53,779 nucleotides of DNA from Bacteroidaceae bacterium (lineage in GTDB: Bacteria; Bacteroidota; Bacteroidia; Bacteroidales; Bacteroidaceae), in the NCBI GenBank assembly GCA_017481875.1, contig JAFUOP010000021.1, forward strand, positions 1-53,779, given 5' to 3'. The translations under genes were made by a program, and so were the position numbers. Shown here one piece after another: positions 15,839-24,745 of this stretch; within the stretch, counting starts at the first letter, position 1; the number at the start of each line of letters is the position of its first letter. Under the pieces are notes generated by a model, which was given only the letters and a program-made list of their open reading frames with translations, was not told the origin of the DNA and searched no databases.

Positions 15839-16531
15839 ATGGGCGAATTTAACGACTTTTTTCTACAGCTTGTATCGCAAATATCATTGGTGGAAATTAT
15901 TCTGAAGGGTGCAATTATCGGCATCGTAGCTTCTGCGCCAATGGGCCCTGTAGGTATTTTGTGTGTACAGAGGGCTTTGAATAAAGGTCGCATTTATGGC
16001 TTGGTAACAGGCTTCGGTGCTGCGTTGAGCGATATTATATATGCCCTTGTTACCGGCTATGGCTTGTCGTTTATTTACGATTTCATTAATAACCGTACAG
16101 CTCTTTTTTGGCTACAGCTTATAGGTGCCGTGCTTATGTTTATTTTTGGCGTTCACACCTTCCGTAGCAACCCTACAAAGAGCACACACAAAGTAAGCCG
16201 CAACAAGAGCAGCTTGGTGCAGAATGGTGTAACGGGTTTCTTTCTTGCATTTTCCAATCCGTTGCTTATATTGCTTTTTCTAGCCCTTTTCACTCCGTTG
16301 AACTTTATGCTGCCCGAACAACCGTTGCATAACCAATTCATTGGTTACGCCTCTATTTTTGGTGGTGCTATGCTGTGGTGGCTTTTTATAACATACGCTG
16401 TGAGCAAGCTCAGAGCACGTTTCGATGTGCGTGGTGTGTGGGTTATAAACCGTATTATTGGAACACTTGTAATGATAGGCGCGTTCATTGGCGCAATACT
16501 CATTATCACAGGTATTTATACATTTCATTAA
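15839..16531 (+). CDS. LysE family transporter
   Basis: This 230-residue inner-membrane protein has six predicted helices and the LysE/RhtB N-terminal mark APMGPVGILCVQRALNKGR. Family members export amino acids and related small molecules. The substrate cannot be inferred. A CTTTGCAAATAG stretch 30 bp before the ATG may be a weak -7 box. The DUF4924 gene begins 11 bp after its stop. Confidence 0.85.
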   Translation: MGEFNDFFLQLVSQISLVEIILKGAIIGIVASAPMGPVGILCVQRALNKGRIYGLVTGFGAALSDIIYALVTGYGLSFIYDFINNRTALFWLQLIGAVLMFIFGVHTFRSNPTKSTHKVSRNKSSLVQNGVTGFFLAFSNPLLILLFLALFTPLNFMLPEQPLHNQFIGYASIFGGAMLWWLFITYAVSKLRARFDVRGVWVINRIIGTLVMIGAFIGAILIITGIYTFH

Positions 16532-16542
16532 TTCTTACTGTT

Positions 16543-17097
16543 TTGTTTGTATCTAAAGAACTGCGAAAGAAAAACATAGCAGAGTATTTGCTATATATGT
16601 GGCAGGTCGAGGACCTGCTTCGTGCTTATAATTTATCTATCGACGAGGTAAAGAGTGCATTGGTGGCTCCTTATAATCTCCCTGCCGATAGTGAGCAGGA
16701 GTTGCTTGCTTGGTACGAGAATTTAATTGAAATGATGCGCATAGAGGGGGTTAAGGAGAGTGGCCATTTGCAGATAAACAAAAATGTGATAATAAACCTC
16801 ACCGACCTGCATATGCGCCTTTTAAAGTCGCCCAAGGTGCCGTTCTACTCGGCTGCCTATTACAAGGCACTCCCGTTTATAGTGGAGTTTCGCAATAAAA
16901 GTAATGGGCGCGATAAAAATGAATTGGAGAATTGCTTTGATGCACTTTATATGCTGTGGCTTATGAAGGTGCAAAAGCGTGAAATAAACAGCGAAACAGC
17001 AGCGGCAACAGCCGAAATTGGTAAATTTATTTCAATGCTTGCACTCTACTACAAAGAAGAGGAGGAGGGCAAGCTTAATTTAGAGAGTGAAGAATAA
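16543..17097 (+). CDS. DUF4924 family protein, TTG start
   Basis: This 184-residue protein belongs to a Bacteroidota family of unknown function. I start it at TTG 16543, giving MFVSKELRKKNIAEYLLYMW, which matches the family's usual opening (short segment, then K-x-x-N-I-A-E-Y-L-L-Y-M-W-Q-V-E-D). No ATG exists in this frame between the upstream stop and the conserved sequence. It is probably all-helical and cytoplasmic, with acidic C-terminus EEEEGKLNLESEE. It follows the LysE gene by 11 bp and precedes RF3 by 32 bp, so these may form one transcript. Confidence 0.82.
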   Translation: MFVSKELRKKNIAEYLLYMWQVEDLLRAYNLSIDEVKSALVAPYNLPADSEQELLAWYENLIEMMRIEGVKESGHLQINKNVIINLTDLHMRLLKSPKVPFYSAAYYKALPFIVEFRNKSNGRDKNELENCFDALYMLWLMKVQKREINSETAAATAEIGKFISMLALYYKEEEEGKLNLESEE

Positions 17098-17129
17098 GAA
17101 ACTAACGCGATAAAATAAACTTGTTCACT

Positions 17130-18704
17130 ATGAACGTAAACGAAGAGATTAGTAGAAGAAGAACATTTGCGATAATTTCGCACCCCGATGCCGGAAAGAC
17201 AACCCTCACTGAAAAACTTTTGCTTTTTGGTGGTCAGATACAGGTAGCGGGTGCCGTAAAGTCTAATAAAATTAAAAAAACAGCAACGTCCGATTGGATG
17301 GAGATTGAAAAACAGCGTGGTATCTCCGTGACAACATCGGTAATGGAGTTCGATTACCAGGGATATAAAATAAATATCCTCGACACTCCCGGACACCAGG
17401 ATTTTGCCGAGGATACATTCCGCACACTCACTGCTGTGGATAGTGTAATAATAGTGGTGGATAGTGCAAAGGGTGTTGAGACACAAACACGCAAGCTTAT
17501 GGCTGTGTGCCGTATGCGCAACACTCCTGTAATTGTGTATGTAAATAAGATGGACCGCGAGGGCCGCGACCCTTTTGAGTTGCTCGACGAGCTTGAACAG
17601 GAGTTGCAGATTGCTGTTCGCCCACTTAGCTGGCCCATTGACCAGGGTGCCCGTTTCAAAGGCGTGTATAATATTTTTGAACAAAAACTCGACCTTTTTA
17701 CCCCCAATAAACAGCGTGTAACAGAGAAGGTTGAAATAGACATAAACAGCGACGAGCTCGATGCCAATATTGGTGAGCAACTTGCCGAGAAACTACGTTC
17801 CGACCTGGAACTGGTCGATGGCGTATATCCCGAATTCAATGTTGAGGATTACCTTAATGCAAAGGTGGCTCCGGTGTTCTTTGGCTCGGCACTGAATAAC
17901 TTTGGCGTAGAGGAGTTGCTCAACTGTTTTGTGAAAATTGCACCCAGCCCTCGCCCCGTGCAGGCTGTGGAGCGTGTAGTAAACCCCGAGGACCCAAAGT
18001 TCACAGGTTTTATTTTCAAGATAACAGCAAACATCGACCCCAACCACCGTTCTTGTGTAGCCTTCTGCAAAATATGTTCGGGTAAATTTGTGCGCAACAC
18101 TCCTTATCGCCACATACGCTTGGGCAAGGATTTGCGTTTCTCGTCGCCCACACAGTTTATGGCACAGCGCAAGAGTACTATAGAAGAGGCTTACCCGGGC
18201 GATATTATAGGCTTGCCCGACACTGGTAACTTTAAAATAGGTGATACACTCACCGAGGGTGAGAATCTGCATTTCAAGGGCTTGCCCAGCTTCTCACCGG
18301 AAATGTTTAAATACATTGAGAATGCCGATCCTATGAAGACCAAACAGCTTGCAAAGGGCATAGACCAGCTTATGGGCGAGGGTGTTGCACAGCTCTTTGT
18401 GAATCAGCATAATGGCCGCAAACTCATCGGCACGGTGGGGCAGTTGCAGTTCGAGGTTATTCAGTATCGCTTGGAGAACGAGTACAACGCCAAGTGTCGT
18501 TGGGAGCCTGTGAACCTCTACAAGGCATGCTGGATAGAGAGCGACGATGCAGCTGAGCTGGAGAATTTCAAGAAGCGTAAATACCAGTATATGGCAAAGG
18601 ATATTGAGGGACGCGACGTGTTCCTTGCCGATAGTAACTATGTACTACAGATGGCGCAGAACGATTTCAAGGGTATCCGTTTCCATTTTACAAGTGAATT
18701 TTAA
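17130..18704 (+). CDS. prfC: Peptide chain release factor 3
   Basis: This 524-residue GTPase removes RF1/RF2 from the ribosome after termination. ATG 17130 is preferred over the TTG three codons upstream. G motifs are clear: [12 protein letters not shown] (G1), the [10 protein letters not shown] switch (G2), DTPGHQDF (G3), and [10 protein letters not shown] (G4). Domain 2 (about 305-395) and the RF3-specific C-terminal domain ([17 protein letters not shown]) complete the family architecture at the normal length. It is followed 11 bp later by tsaC. Confidence 0.95.
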   Translation: MNVNEEISRRRTFAIISHPDAGKTTLTEKLLLFGGQIQVAGAVKSNKIKKTATSDWMEIEKQRGISVTTSVMEFDYQGYKINILDTPGHQDFAEDTFRTLTAVDSVIIVVDSAKGVETQTRKLMAVCRMRNTPVIVYVNKMDREGRDPFELLDELEQELQIAVRPLSWPIDQGARFKGVYNIFEQKLDLFTPNKQRVTEKVEIDINSDELDANIGEQLAEKLRSDLELVDGVYPEFNVEDYLNAKVAPVFFGSALNNFGVEELLNCFVKIAPSPRPVQAVERVVNPEDPKFTGFIFKITANIDPNHRSCVAFCKICSGKFVRNTPYRHIRLGKDLRFSSPTQFMAQRKSTIEEAYPGDIIGLPDTGNFKIGDTLTEGENLHFKGLPSFSPEMFKYIENADPMKTKQLAKGIDQLMGEGVAQLFVNQHNGRKLIGTVGQLQFEVIQYRLENEYNAKCRWEPVNLYKACWIESDDAAELENFKKRKYQYMAKDIEGRDVFLADSNYVLQMAQNDFKGIRFHFTSEF

Positions 18705-18715
18705 TATGCAACGTT

Positions 18716-19288
18716 ATGGGAACAATTGCCGATGAAGCCAAAAAAGCCATAGAGGTGATGCGCAAGGGTGGGGTGATACTCTATCCCACAGACACTGTTT
18801 GGGGAATAGGTTGCGATGCTACAAACCCCGAAGCAGTAAAGCGCGTGTATGAGATTAAGCGCAGGGCCGACAGCAAGGCTTTGTTGTTGCTTGTAGATAG
18901 TGCCGACCGTCTGTCGCGTTATGTGGGTAACGTGCCTGCTGTAGCGTGGGACCTGGTGGAACTTACCAACAAGCCACTCACAATAATATATGACGGTGCA
19001 CGTAATCTTGCCCCTAACCTCATTGCCGAGGACGGCAGTGTGGGCATTCGTGTAACATCGGAGCTCTTTTCCAAAGAGTTGTGCTACCGTTTCCAGAAGG
19101 CTGTGGTATCGACATCGGCAAATATTAGCGGTGAACCTACCCCTGCTAACTATAGTGAAATAAGCCCTGAAATTATTGAGGCTGTGGATTATGTGGTGAA
19201 TTATAAACAACTCGACAAGGGCCGTCCAAAATCGTCGAGCATAATAAAACTTGGTGCAGACGGCACTGTAAGTATTATTAGGGAATGA
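18716..19288 (+). CDS. Threonylcarbamoyl-AMP synthase (Sua5/YrdC/YwlC)
   Basis: This 190-residue enzyme makes threonylcarbamoyl-AMP from threonine, bicarbonate and ATP, the first step of t6A37 tRNA modification. The YrdC fold marks are GGVILYPTDTVWGIGCDATN, KRRADSKALLLLV, and STSANISGEPTP. It lacks the extra C-terminal Sua5 domain, so it is of the short TsaC type. Its stop overlaps the CLC start (ATGA). The MtaB gene at 27375 acts on the same tRNA position later in the pathway. Confidence 0.93.
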   Translation: MGTIADEAKKAIEVMRKGGVILYPTDTVWGIGCDATNPEAVKRVYEIKRRADSKALLLLVDSADRLSRYVGNVPAVAWDLVELTNKPLTIIYDGARNLAPNLIAEDGSVGIRVTSELFSKELCYRFQKAVVSTSANISGEPTPANYSEISPEIIEAVDYVVNYKQLDKGRPKSSSIIKLGADGTVSIIRE

Positions 19289-21075
19289 GCACGCAGAACA
19301 AAAATACCAAAGGCCTCCTCGACCGCTTCATTGAGTGGCGCGAGAAGCATATTTCGCAGAACCAATTTATTTTGATTCTGAGTTTTATTGTGGGTATTCT
19401 CTCGGCACTTGCTGCCTATGCGCTAAAGCACCTCATACACCTTATACAACATCTGCTTACAGGTGGTTTCGACAAGGACACGTTTAACTGGCTTTACCTT
19501 GTATATCCGGTTATTGGTATCTTCATTACCGGCTTGTTTATACGCAGGGTGGTGCGCGACGACATAAGCCACGGTGTAACAAAAGTGCTTTATGCAATAT
19601 CTTGTCGCCAGGGCAAGATACGCAGGCACAATACCTGGTCGTCGTTACTTGCCAGTGCCATAACCATAGGTTTTGGTGGCTCGGTGGGTGCCGAGTCGCC
19701 AATCGTGATGACCGGTTCAGCCATAGGCTCAAATCTTGGCTCTTTCTTTAAAATGGAGAAGAAGGTAATGATGTTGCTCATAGGTTGTGGTGCTGCTGGT
19801 GCCGTGTCGGGTATTTTTAAGGCTCCTATTGCGGGCCTGGTGTTTACTCTGGAGGTGCTAATGCTCGACCTTACAATGTCGTCGCTCTTGCCGTTGCTCA
19901 TTTCGAGCGTAACGGCAGCTACGTTGTCCTATCTGCTTATGGGCACCGATGCAATGTTTGAGTTTCACCTGGAAGATAATTTTGACCTTGCACGTGTGCC
20001 CTATGTAATATTATTAGGTATTGTTTGTGGCCTTGTATCGCTCTACTTTACAAAGGTTACAACAAATATTGAGCGTTTCTTCAAGCGTTTCACAAACCCT
20101 TATGTGCGCCTGGCAATGGGTGGCAGCGTGTTAAGTGTGCTCATATTCCTTTTTCCGCCGCTTTACGGTGAGGGTTATGAACTTATACACCAATTAATCA
20201 ATGGCTCGTCTGCCGATGAAATTCTCAATAATTCGCTATTCTATGGCCAAGCAAGATTCCTTTTCCTTTATATGTTCCTTATTATACTATTTAAGGCATT
20301 TGCTTCCACTGTAACCAACTGTGGTGGCGGTTGTGGAGGAATTTTTGCGCCCAGCTTGTTCCTTGGTTGTGTGTCGGGTTACCTGTTTGCGGGTTTATGC
20401 AACCTCACGGGGTGGGGCGTTTATGTGTCCGACCGCAATTTTGCCCTCTTTGGTATGGCCGCACTTATGTCGGGTGTGTTCCACGCGCCACTCACCGGCG
20501 TCTTTCTTATAGCCGAGCTCACCGGTGGTTACGCGCTATTCTTGCCACTTATGATAGTGTCGGTATTCTCGTACCTCACCGTTAAAATAGTAGATAAAAA
20601 CAATATCTACGCAGTGCGTTTGGCACAGCGTGGGGAGCTTATTACTCACCACAAGGACCAGGCTGTGCTCACAATTTTGAAGGTTGAAGATGTTATTGAA
20701 AAGAATTTTATGCGTCTCACTCCCGATATGGACCTGGGTGCGCTCACAGCCGTGGTGGCAAAAACAAAACGTAACATTTTTCCTGTTGTAGATGCAAGAG
20801 ACCACCTTGTGGGAATTCTTTTCCTCGATGATGTACGGCACATTATGTTCCGGCAAGAGTTGTATCATAGATACACGGTGGCAACCCTTATGCGCGAAGC
20901 TCCTGTGCGCCTAAGCATAGAGGAGCCGATGGAGGCGGTTATGCGCAAGTTTGAGGAGACTAATGCGTGGAACCTCCCTGTTGAGGGTGTTAGTGGTGAA
21001 TATATTGGTTTTATATCAAAATCGGCAATATTTACAGCTTACCGCAAAACATTGCTCGAATTTACGTCGGATTAA
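19285..21075 (+). CDS. CLC chloride channel/antiporter with CBS domains
   Basis: This 596-residue inner-membrane protein has the CLC fold with about 18 helical segments over residues 25-440. The selectivity-filter loops are visible: GSVGAESPIV with the gating glutamate E137, and GGCGGIFAPSLF. A tandem CBS pair occupies the C-terminal ~150 residues and probably senses adenine nucleotides. The gating glutamate is kept; whether it is a channel or a chloride/proton exchanger cannot be decided from sequence. It overlaps tsaC by 4 bp and precedes fmt by 15 bp, an order familiar from Bacteroidales genomes. Confidence 0.92.
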   Translation: MSTQNKNTKGLLDRFIEWREKHISQNQFILILSFIVGILSALAAYALKHLIHLIQHLLTGGFDKDTFNWLYLVYPVIGIFITGLFIRRVVRDDISHGVTKVLYAISCRQGKIRRHNTWSSLLASAITIGFGGSVGAESPIVMTGSAIGSNLGSFFKMEKKVMMLLIGCGAAGAVSGIFKAPIAGLVFTLEVLMLDLTMSSLLPLLISSVTAATLSYLLMGTDAMFEFHLEDNFDLARVPYVILLGIVCGLVSLYFTKVTTNIERFFKRFTNPYVRLAMGGSVLSVLIFLFPPLYGEGYELIHQLINGSSADEILNNSLFYGQARFLFLYMFLIILFKAFASTVTNCGGGCGGIFAPSLFLGCVSGYLFAGLCNLTGWGVYVSDRNFALFGMAALMSGVFHAPLTGVFLIAELTGGYALFLPLMIVSVFSYLTVKIVDKNNIYAVRLAQRGELITHHKDQAVLTILKVEDVIEKNFMRLTPDMDLGALTAVVAKTKRNIFPVVDARDHLVGILFLDDVRHIMFRQELYHRYTVATLMREAPVRLSIEEPMEAVMRKFEETNAWNLPVEGVSGEYIGFISKSAIFTAYRKTLLEFTSD

Positions 21076-21090
21076 AAATTGCTTAAACAG

Positions 21091-22083
21091 ATGAACGATA
21101 AATTAAGAATTGTATATCTTGGTACCCCCGATTTTGCTGTGGAACCGCTAAAGCGTCTGCTTGAAAAGCAGCGTGCCTGCGCCACCTGCGGCTACGAGGT
21201 AGTGGGTGTGGTAACAATGCCCGATAAAGTTATAAGCAAGCGTGGAAATCAGTTGCTAATGAGCCCTGTAAAGCAGTATGCAGTGCAAGAAGGCTTGCCT
21301 GTATTGCAGCCCGAATCGCTCAAGAGTGAGGAGTTCCTCTCTGCTCTTGCTGCTTGGCGTGCCGACCTGCAGATAGTTGTGGCCTTCCGTATGTTGCCCG
21401 AGAGCGTGTGGAATATGCCTCGCCTGGGTACGTTCAACCTCCACGCATCGTTGTTGCCGCAGTATCGCGGTGCAGCTCCCATAAATTGGGCAATCATAAA
21501 TGGCGACAAAAAGACGGGTGTTACCACCTTCTTTCTAAAACACGAGATTGACACAGGCGACGTTATCTTACGCGACGTGGTGGCGATAGAGGAGTGCGAC
21601 ACTGCCGGCACTTTGCACGATAAACTTATGTTGCAGGGTGGAGAAACCGTGTTGCGCACGGTAGAGGCTATTGTAAATGGTACTGCTACCGCACAGCCCC
21701 AGCAGCAGATGTTTGCACAAGAGAGCGACTTGCGCCCGGCACCCAAAATTTTCCGCGATACCTGTCGCATAGATTGGGAAAAGCCTTGCACGGCGGTTTA
21801 CGATTTTGTACGCGGTATGTCGCCCTATCCCGCAGCTTGGTTTGAACTATGCGATGCTGCCGGTGAGTCCCTTGCGATAAAAGTATATGAGGTGGACAAA
21901 GAGGTTGTGGCTCACAATTACAAAGTTGGCACCCTGCTCACCGATGGTAAAAAATATGCTAAGGTAGCTGTAGATGGCGGTTATATATCACTCCTTTCTG
22001 TGCAGATTCCCGGCAAAAAACGTATGCCCATTGCCGACCTTTTGCGCGGTTTTTCTATGCAGGGGTGTAGTATAAAAATGTAG
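21091..22083 (+). CDS. fmt: Methionyl-tRNA formyltransferase
   Basis: This 330-residue enzyme formylates initiator Met-tRNA using 10-formyl-THF. ATG 21091 gives the correct opening (NDKLRIVYLGTPDFAVEPLK). The catalytic site is visible in FNLHASLLPQYRGAAPINWA (Asn, His) and in the TGVTTFFLKHEIDTGD segment that holds the catalytic Asp. The C-terminal OB-like domain is present and the length is normal. It is the partner in function of peptide deformylase at 47849. A strong terminator follows, so it ends the prfC-side gene run. Confidence 0.95.
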   Translation: MNDKLRIVYLGTPDFAVEPLKRLLEKQRACATCGYEVVGVVTMPDKVISKRGNQLLMSPVKQYAVQEGLPVLQPESLKSEEFLSALAAWRADLQIVVAFRMLPESVWNMPRLGTFNLHASLLPQYRGAAPINWAIINGDKKTGVTTFFLKHEIDTGDVILRDVVAIEECDTAGTLHDKLMLQGGETVLRTVEAIVNGTATAQPQQQMFAQESDLRPAPKIFRDTCRIDWEKPCTAVYDFVRGMSPYPAAWFELCDAAGESLAIKVYEVDKEVVAHNYKVGTLLTDGKKYAKVAVDGGYISLLSVQIPGKKRMPIADLLRGFSMQGCSIKM

Positions 22084-22116
22084 AATATATAACGCGAATA
22101 GTTGGCTGATATTGTT

Positions 22117-22152
22117 AAAATCCAAACATTTTTTTTCAAATGTTTGGATTTT
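22117..22152 (+). terminator. Terminator after fmt
   Basis: A perfect 15-bp stem (22117-22131 with 22138-22152) with a T-rich loop and tail, 33 bp past the fmt stop codon. Confidence 0.85.
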
Positions 22153-22252
22153 ATGCTTAAAATAGCTTTCTTTGCACCGTCAAATAATTTATAAACAACC
22201 TAAAACCAATTGCCTATAGACCAATTCTACTCCAAACACTAAATAAAAAATA

Positions 22253-22846
22253 ATGGAGAAATTAGCGCAGATGACCGACGATACGTTGGTGTCGCTGTAC
22301 ATTGGGGGCAATAATTCGGCATTTGATGTTTTGCTGAATCGTTACAAAGATAGGTTATATCACTACATATATTTTATTGTACACACAAAAGAGGTAGCCG
22401 AGGATATTTTCCAGGAGACCTTTGTGAAGGCTATTATAAAACTGCAGGAAGGTCGCTACCAGCCCGATGGCAAGTTTGGCGCGTGGATTACTCGCATAGC
22501 CCACAATCTTGTCATAGACCAGTTCCGCCAGGAGCGCAACGAGAATCTTGTTTCTAATGATGAAACCGAGGTCGATTTGCTCAATAACGCTGCTCTTGCC
22601 GAGGGTAATATAGAGAATCAGATGGTAAACGAGCAGGTGTTGTGCGACGTGCGTGCGCTTGTGAACGAGTTGCCCGACTGCCAGCGTGAGGTGGTTTTTA
22701 TGCGTTACTACCAGCAATTGTCCTTCAAGGAGATTTCCGACATTACAGGTGTGAGCATAAACACTGCGCTTGGCCGTATGCGTTATGCCATTCTTAATAT
22801 GCGTCGCATAGCTGCAGAGAAGAATATTTCGCTTGTACTCGAATAA
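22253..22846 (+). CDS. ECF-type RNA polymerase sigma factor
   Basis: This 197-residue protein has sigma region 2 (FDVLLNRYKDRLYHYI... DIFQETFVKAI, and AWITRIAHNLVIDQFRQER) and region 4 (LPDCQREVVFMRYYQQLSFK with the helix-turn-helix EISDITGVSINTALGRMRYA) joined by an acidic linker. No FecR-type anti-sigma factor or SusC/D pair is adjacent, so it is unlike the polysaccharide-utilisation ECF factors of the phylum. The only close neighbour is a 57-residue protein 116 bp downstream, beyond a hairpin. The regulon is unknown. Confidence 0.9.
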   Translation: MEKLAQMTDDTLVSLYIGGNNSAFDVLLNRYKDRLYHYIYFIVHTKEVAEDIFQETFVKAIIKLQEGRYQPDGKFGAWITRIAHNLVIDQFRQERNENLVSNDETEVDLLNNAALAEGNIENQMVNEQVLCDVRALVNELPDCQREVVFMRYYQQLSFKEISDITGVSINTALGRMRYAILNMRRIAAEKNISLVLE

Positions 22847-22872
22847 AACTAATCATAAACTTTTTATATCAG

Positions 22873-22905
22873 TTTCGGCCGTAGCAAAAAATGTTACGGC
22901 CGAAA
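22873..22905 (+). terminator. Hairpin between the sigma factor and the 57-residue gene
   Basis: A perfect 11-bp stem (22873-22883 with 22895-22905). The loop is A-rich and the T tail is weak, so termination may be partial and allow read-through into the small gene. Confidence 0.65.
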
Positions 22906-22962
22906 TACTATATACGCTTTTCTTGCGTTCTAATAATAGAATATGAAAAAACAATATAGCCT

Positions 22963-23136
22963 ATGGATAAAAAATCTACACCAGAATTAAAACACTCCAT
23001 TATTAAAAAAGCCTTGCAGGGCGAGAGAATGCCGTCGCCGTCGCTCACGTCGCTGGAATTTATAAAAAATTTTGCCTGTAACTTCAGAGTGTGCAAGGGA
23101 GAAAATGGAATGGTACAGGATTTTGTACTAAACTGA
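22963..23136 (+). CDS. 57-residue protein downstream of the ECF sigma factor
   Basis: This small protein runs from ATG 22963 (MDKKSTPELKHSIIKKALQG) to TGA 23134-23136. It has a charged helix, then the segment GERMPSPSLTSLEFIKNFA, and a short C-terminal tail. I recall similar small proteins with a P-S-P motif beside sigma factors in Bacteroides, but cannot verify this. It is not a zinc-binding anti-sigma domain and has no membrane segment. A cytoplasmic regulator or partner of the sigma factor is a guess. A strong terminator follows 8 bp later, which supports a real gene. Confidence 0.65.
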   Translation: MDKKSTPELKHSIIKKALQGERMPSPSLTSLEFIKNFACNFRVCKGENGMVQDFVLN

Positions 23137-23143
23137 ACAGAGC

Positions 23144-23176
23144 AAAAAAAATACCGCCGCAGGCGGTATTTTTTTT
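23144..23176. terminator. Bidirectional terminator
   Basis: A7-8 / TACCGCC / loop GCA / GGCGGTA / T8: a perfect stem at 23144-23158 and 23162-23176. It separates the 57-residue gene from the convergent MFS gene and can serve both. Confidence 0.92.
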
Positions 23177-23194
23177 GCTATAGTATTTATATTC

Positions 23195-24721
23195 TTACTT
23201 TTGATTCTTCTGCTCAAGCCCGTAATTGTACTTCTTGTCGGCTACTTTGAGCAGCAGCGAAATGATTACAGCCACCACGCCAAAGAAAGCGAATATTGCC
23301 ATAGGGGCTGTGTAGTCGGTTGTTCCGTTTACAGTGTTGCTCTGTATTACATTACCTATGAGCACGGGTACCATAGAGAGGCCTATGTTCTGTATGTAGA
23401 ATATTATGGCGTATGCCGAGCCAAGCTGCTTCATAGGGATAATCTTGGGCACAGAGGGCCACATTGCCGACGGCACAAGCGAGAAGGCTATGCCAAGCAG
23501 TATCATCACAATCACCGCAAACCACCATACGTTCATAATGGGCAGTGCAAAGAGTATATGCACCACTGTGAGCAGGGCCGAACCAATGAGCATAAGTGTG
23601 GCACCCTTGCCCATACGGTCGTACATAGAGCCGAATATGGGAGTGAGCAGTATGGTGCCAAAGGGCAACAATCCCGGGATAATACCGGCGAGACTGGGGC
23701 TCACTTCGTATTTTATAATCATAAGGTTAGTGGCGAATTTAAGGAAGGGGAACACTGCCGAGTAGAACATAAGACATAGCAGGGTGATGAGCCAGAAGCC
23801 CTTGTTGCAGAAGATTACTTTGAGGTCGCTCATCTTGAACTGCTCCTCGTTGTCGGCTTCGCCTGCGGTGGCACTCTGCGATGCATCTAATTTCTTGTCC
23901 ATCACACAATATACAATGTACGAAAGCATTCCTATGCACAGTGTAGATGCACCAATCATTACGGGTGCCGATACAATGCCGAAGTGCTGTGCCAGGGGTA
24001 GTGCGAAGAATAGTGCGCAGGCTGTTCCCACGCGTGCAAGAGCCACTTGCAAGCCCATTGCGAGGGCAAGCTCATAGCCTGTGAACCACTTTGCAATAAC
24101 TTTGGTAACAGTGATGCCGGCAATTTCGCAGCCCACACCGTAGATTGCAAAGCCAAGGCAGGCAATAGCCACCTGTGTGGGTAGCCCGAACACCTCGCCT
24201 TCAAAGCCGTTGTTCACTGCATACCATTTAATCATTGCACCTATGAACATAAGCGAGGTGCTCATAAGGCCGGTAAAGCGTATTCCACATTTGTCGAGTA
24301 TTATTCCACCAAAGAAGAGCATCAACAGGAATACGTTGATGTAGCCGTATGCTCCCGAGAATATTCCGTAGTCGTCGCTTCCCCAGCCGAGGCCGTCGAT
24401 GGTCGATGTTACCTTTACGGTTTCCTCTTGCAGGGTGTTCTCCTTGTCGGTGTACTTAATTGTGTATTCGTTGCCCACAGCAATCTCCTCGGCCGATGCT
24501 ATCTCCTGTGTGCTCACTTTCATAAGCGAGTCGGCTGCAAGGTATGAACCGTTGTTGAAATATACGAGCTTGCCCTTGGTGGTGAGCGGTGCTTCGAGCG
24601 GGCCCATTACATCGGTGAAGAAGTAGGCCATCATCATTGTGAACGATACTATGGCGAGTGCACTCCAGCGCGCCACAGCCGAATCGTTCAGTTTTTTCTG
24701 AATTTTTTGTGTTACTGTCAT
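23195..24721 (-). CDS. MFS transporter with a large first loop
   Basis: This 508-residue carrier has a first transmembrane helix at about 20-40, then an unusual ~80-residue hydrophilic stretch (about 43-120) before the second helix, followed by eleven helices typical of the major facilitator superfamily. The charged loop after helix 3 (DKCGIRFTG) and its counterpart in the second half (MYDRMGKGATL) follow the family pattern. The extra loop should face the periplasm and is rich in T, K and E. The substrate is unknown. The S9 peptidase lies 24 bp upstream on the same strand, so peptides are a possible substrate. Confidence 0.85.
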   Translation of the reverse strand: MTVTQKIQKKLNDSAVARWSALAIVSFTMMMAYFFTDVMGPLEAPLTTKGKLVYFNNGSYLAADSLMKVSTQEIASAEEIAVGNEYTIKYTDKENTLQEETVKVTSTIDGLGWGSDDYGIFSGAYGYINVFLLMLFFGGIILDKCGIRFTGLMSTSLMFIGAMIKWYAVNNGFEGEVFGLPTQVAIACLGFAIYGVGCEIAGITVTKVIAKWFTGYELALAMGLQVALARVGTACALFFALPLAQHFGIVSAPVMIGASTLCIGMLSYIVYCVMDKKLDASQSATAGEADNEEQFKMSDLKVIFCNKGFWLITLLCLMFYSAVFPFLKFATNLMIIKYEVSPSLAGIIPGLLPFGTILLTPIFGSMYDRMGKGATLMLIGSALLTVVHILFALPIMNVWWFAVIVMILLGIAFSLVPSAMWPSVPKIIPMKQLGSAYAIIFYIQNIGLSMVPVLIGNVIQSNTVNGTTDYTAPMAIFAFFGVVAVIISLLLKVADKKYNYGLEQKNQK

Positions 24722-24745
24722 TGTGTGTTTTTTTATTGATTTTGT

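Noticed and set aside
23201-23779. Plus-strand frame (192 codons) opposite the MFS gene
   Set aside because: It is antisense to a gene with clear transmembrane pattern and terminators; composition is rich in H, Y and C.
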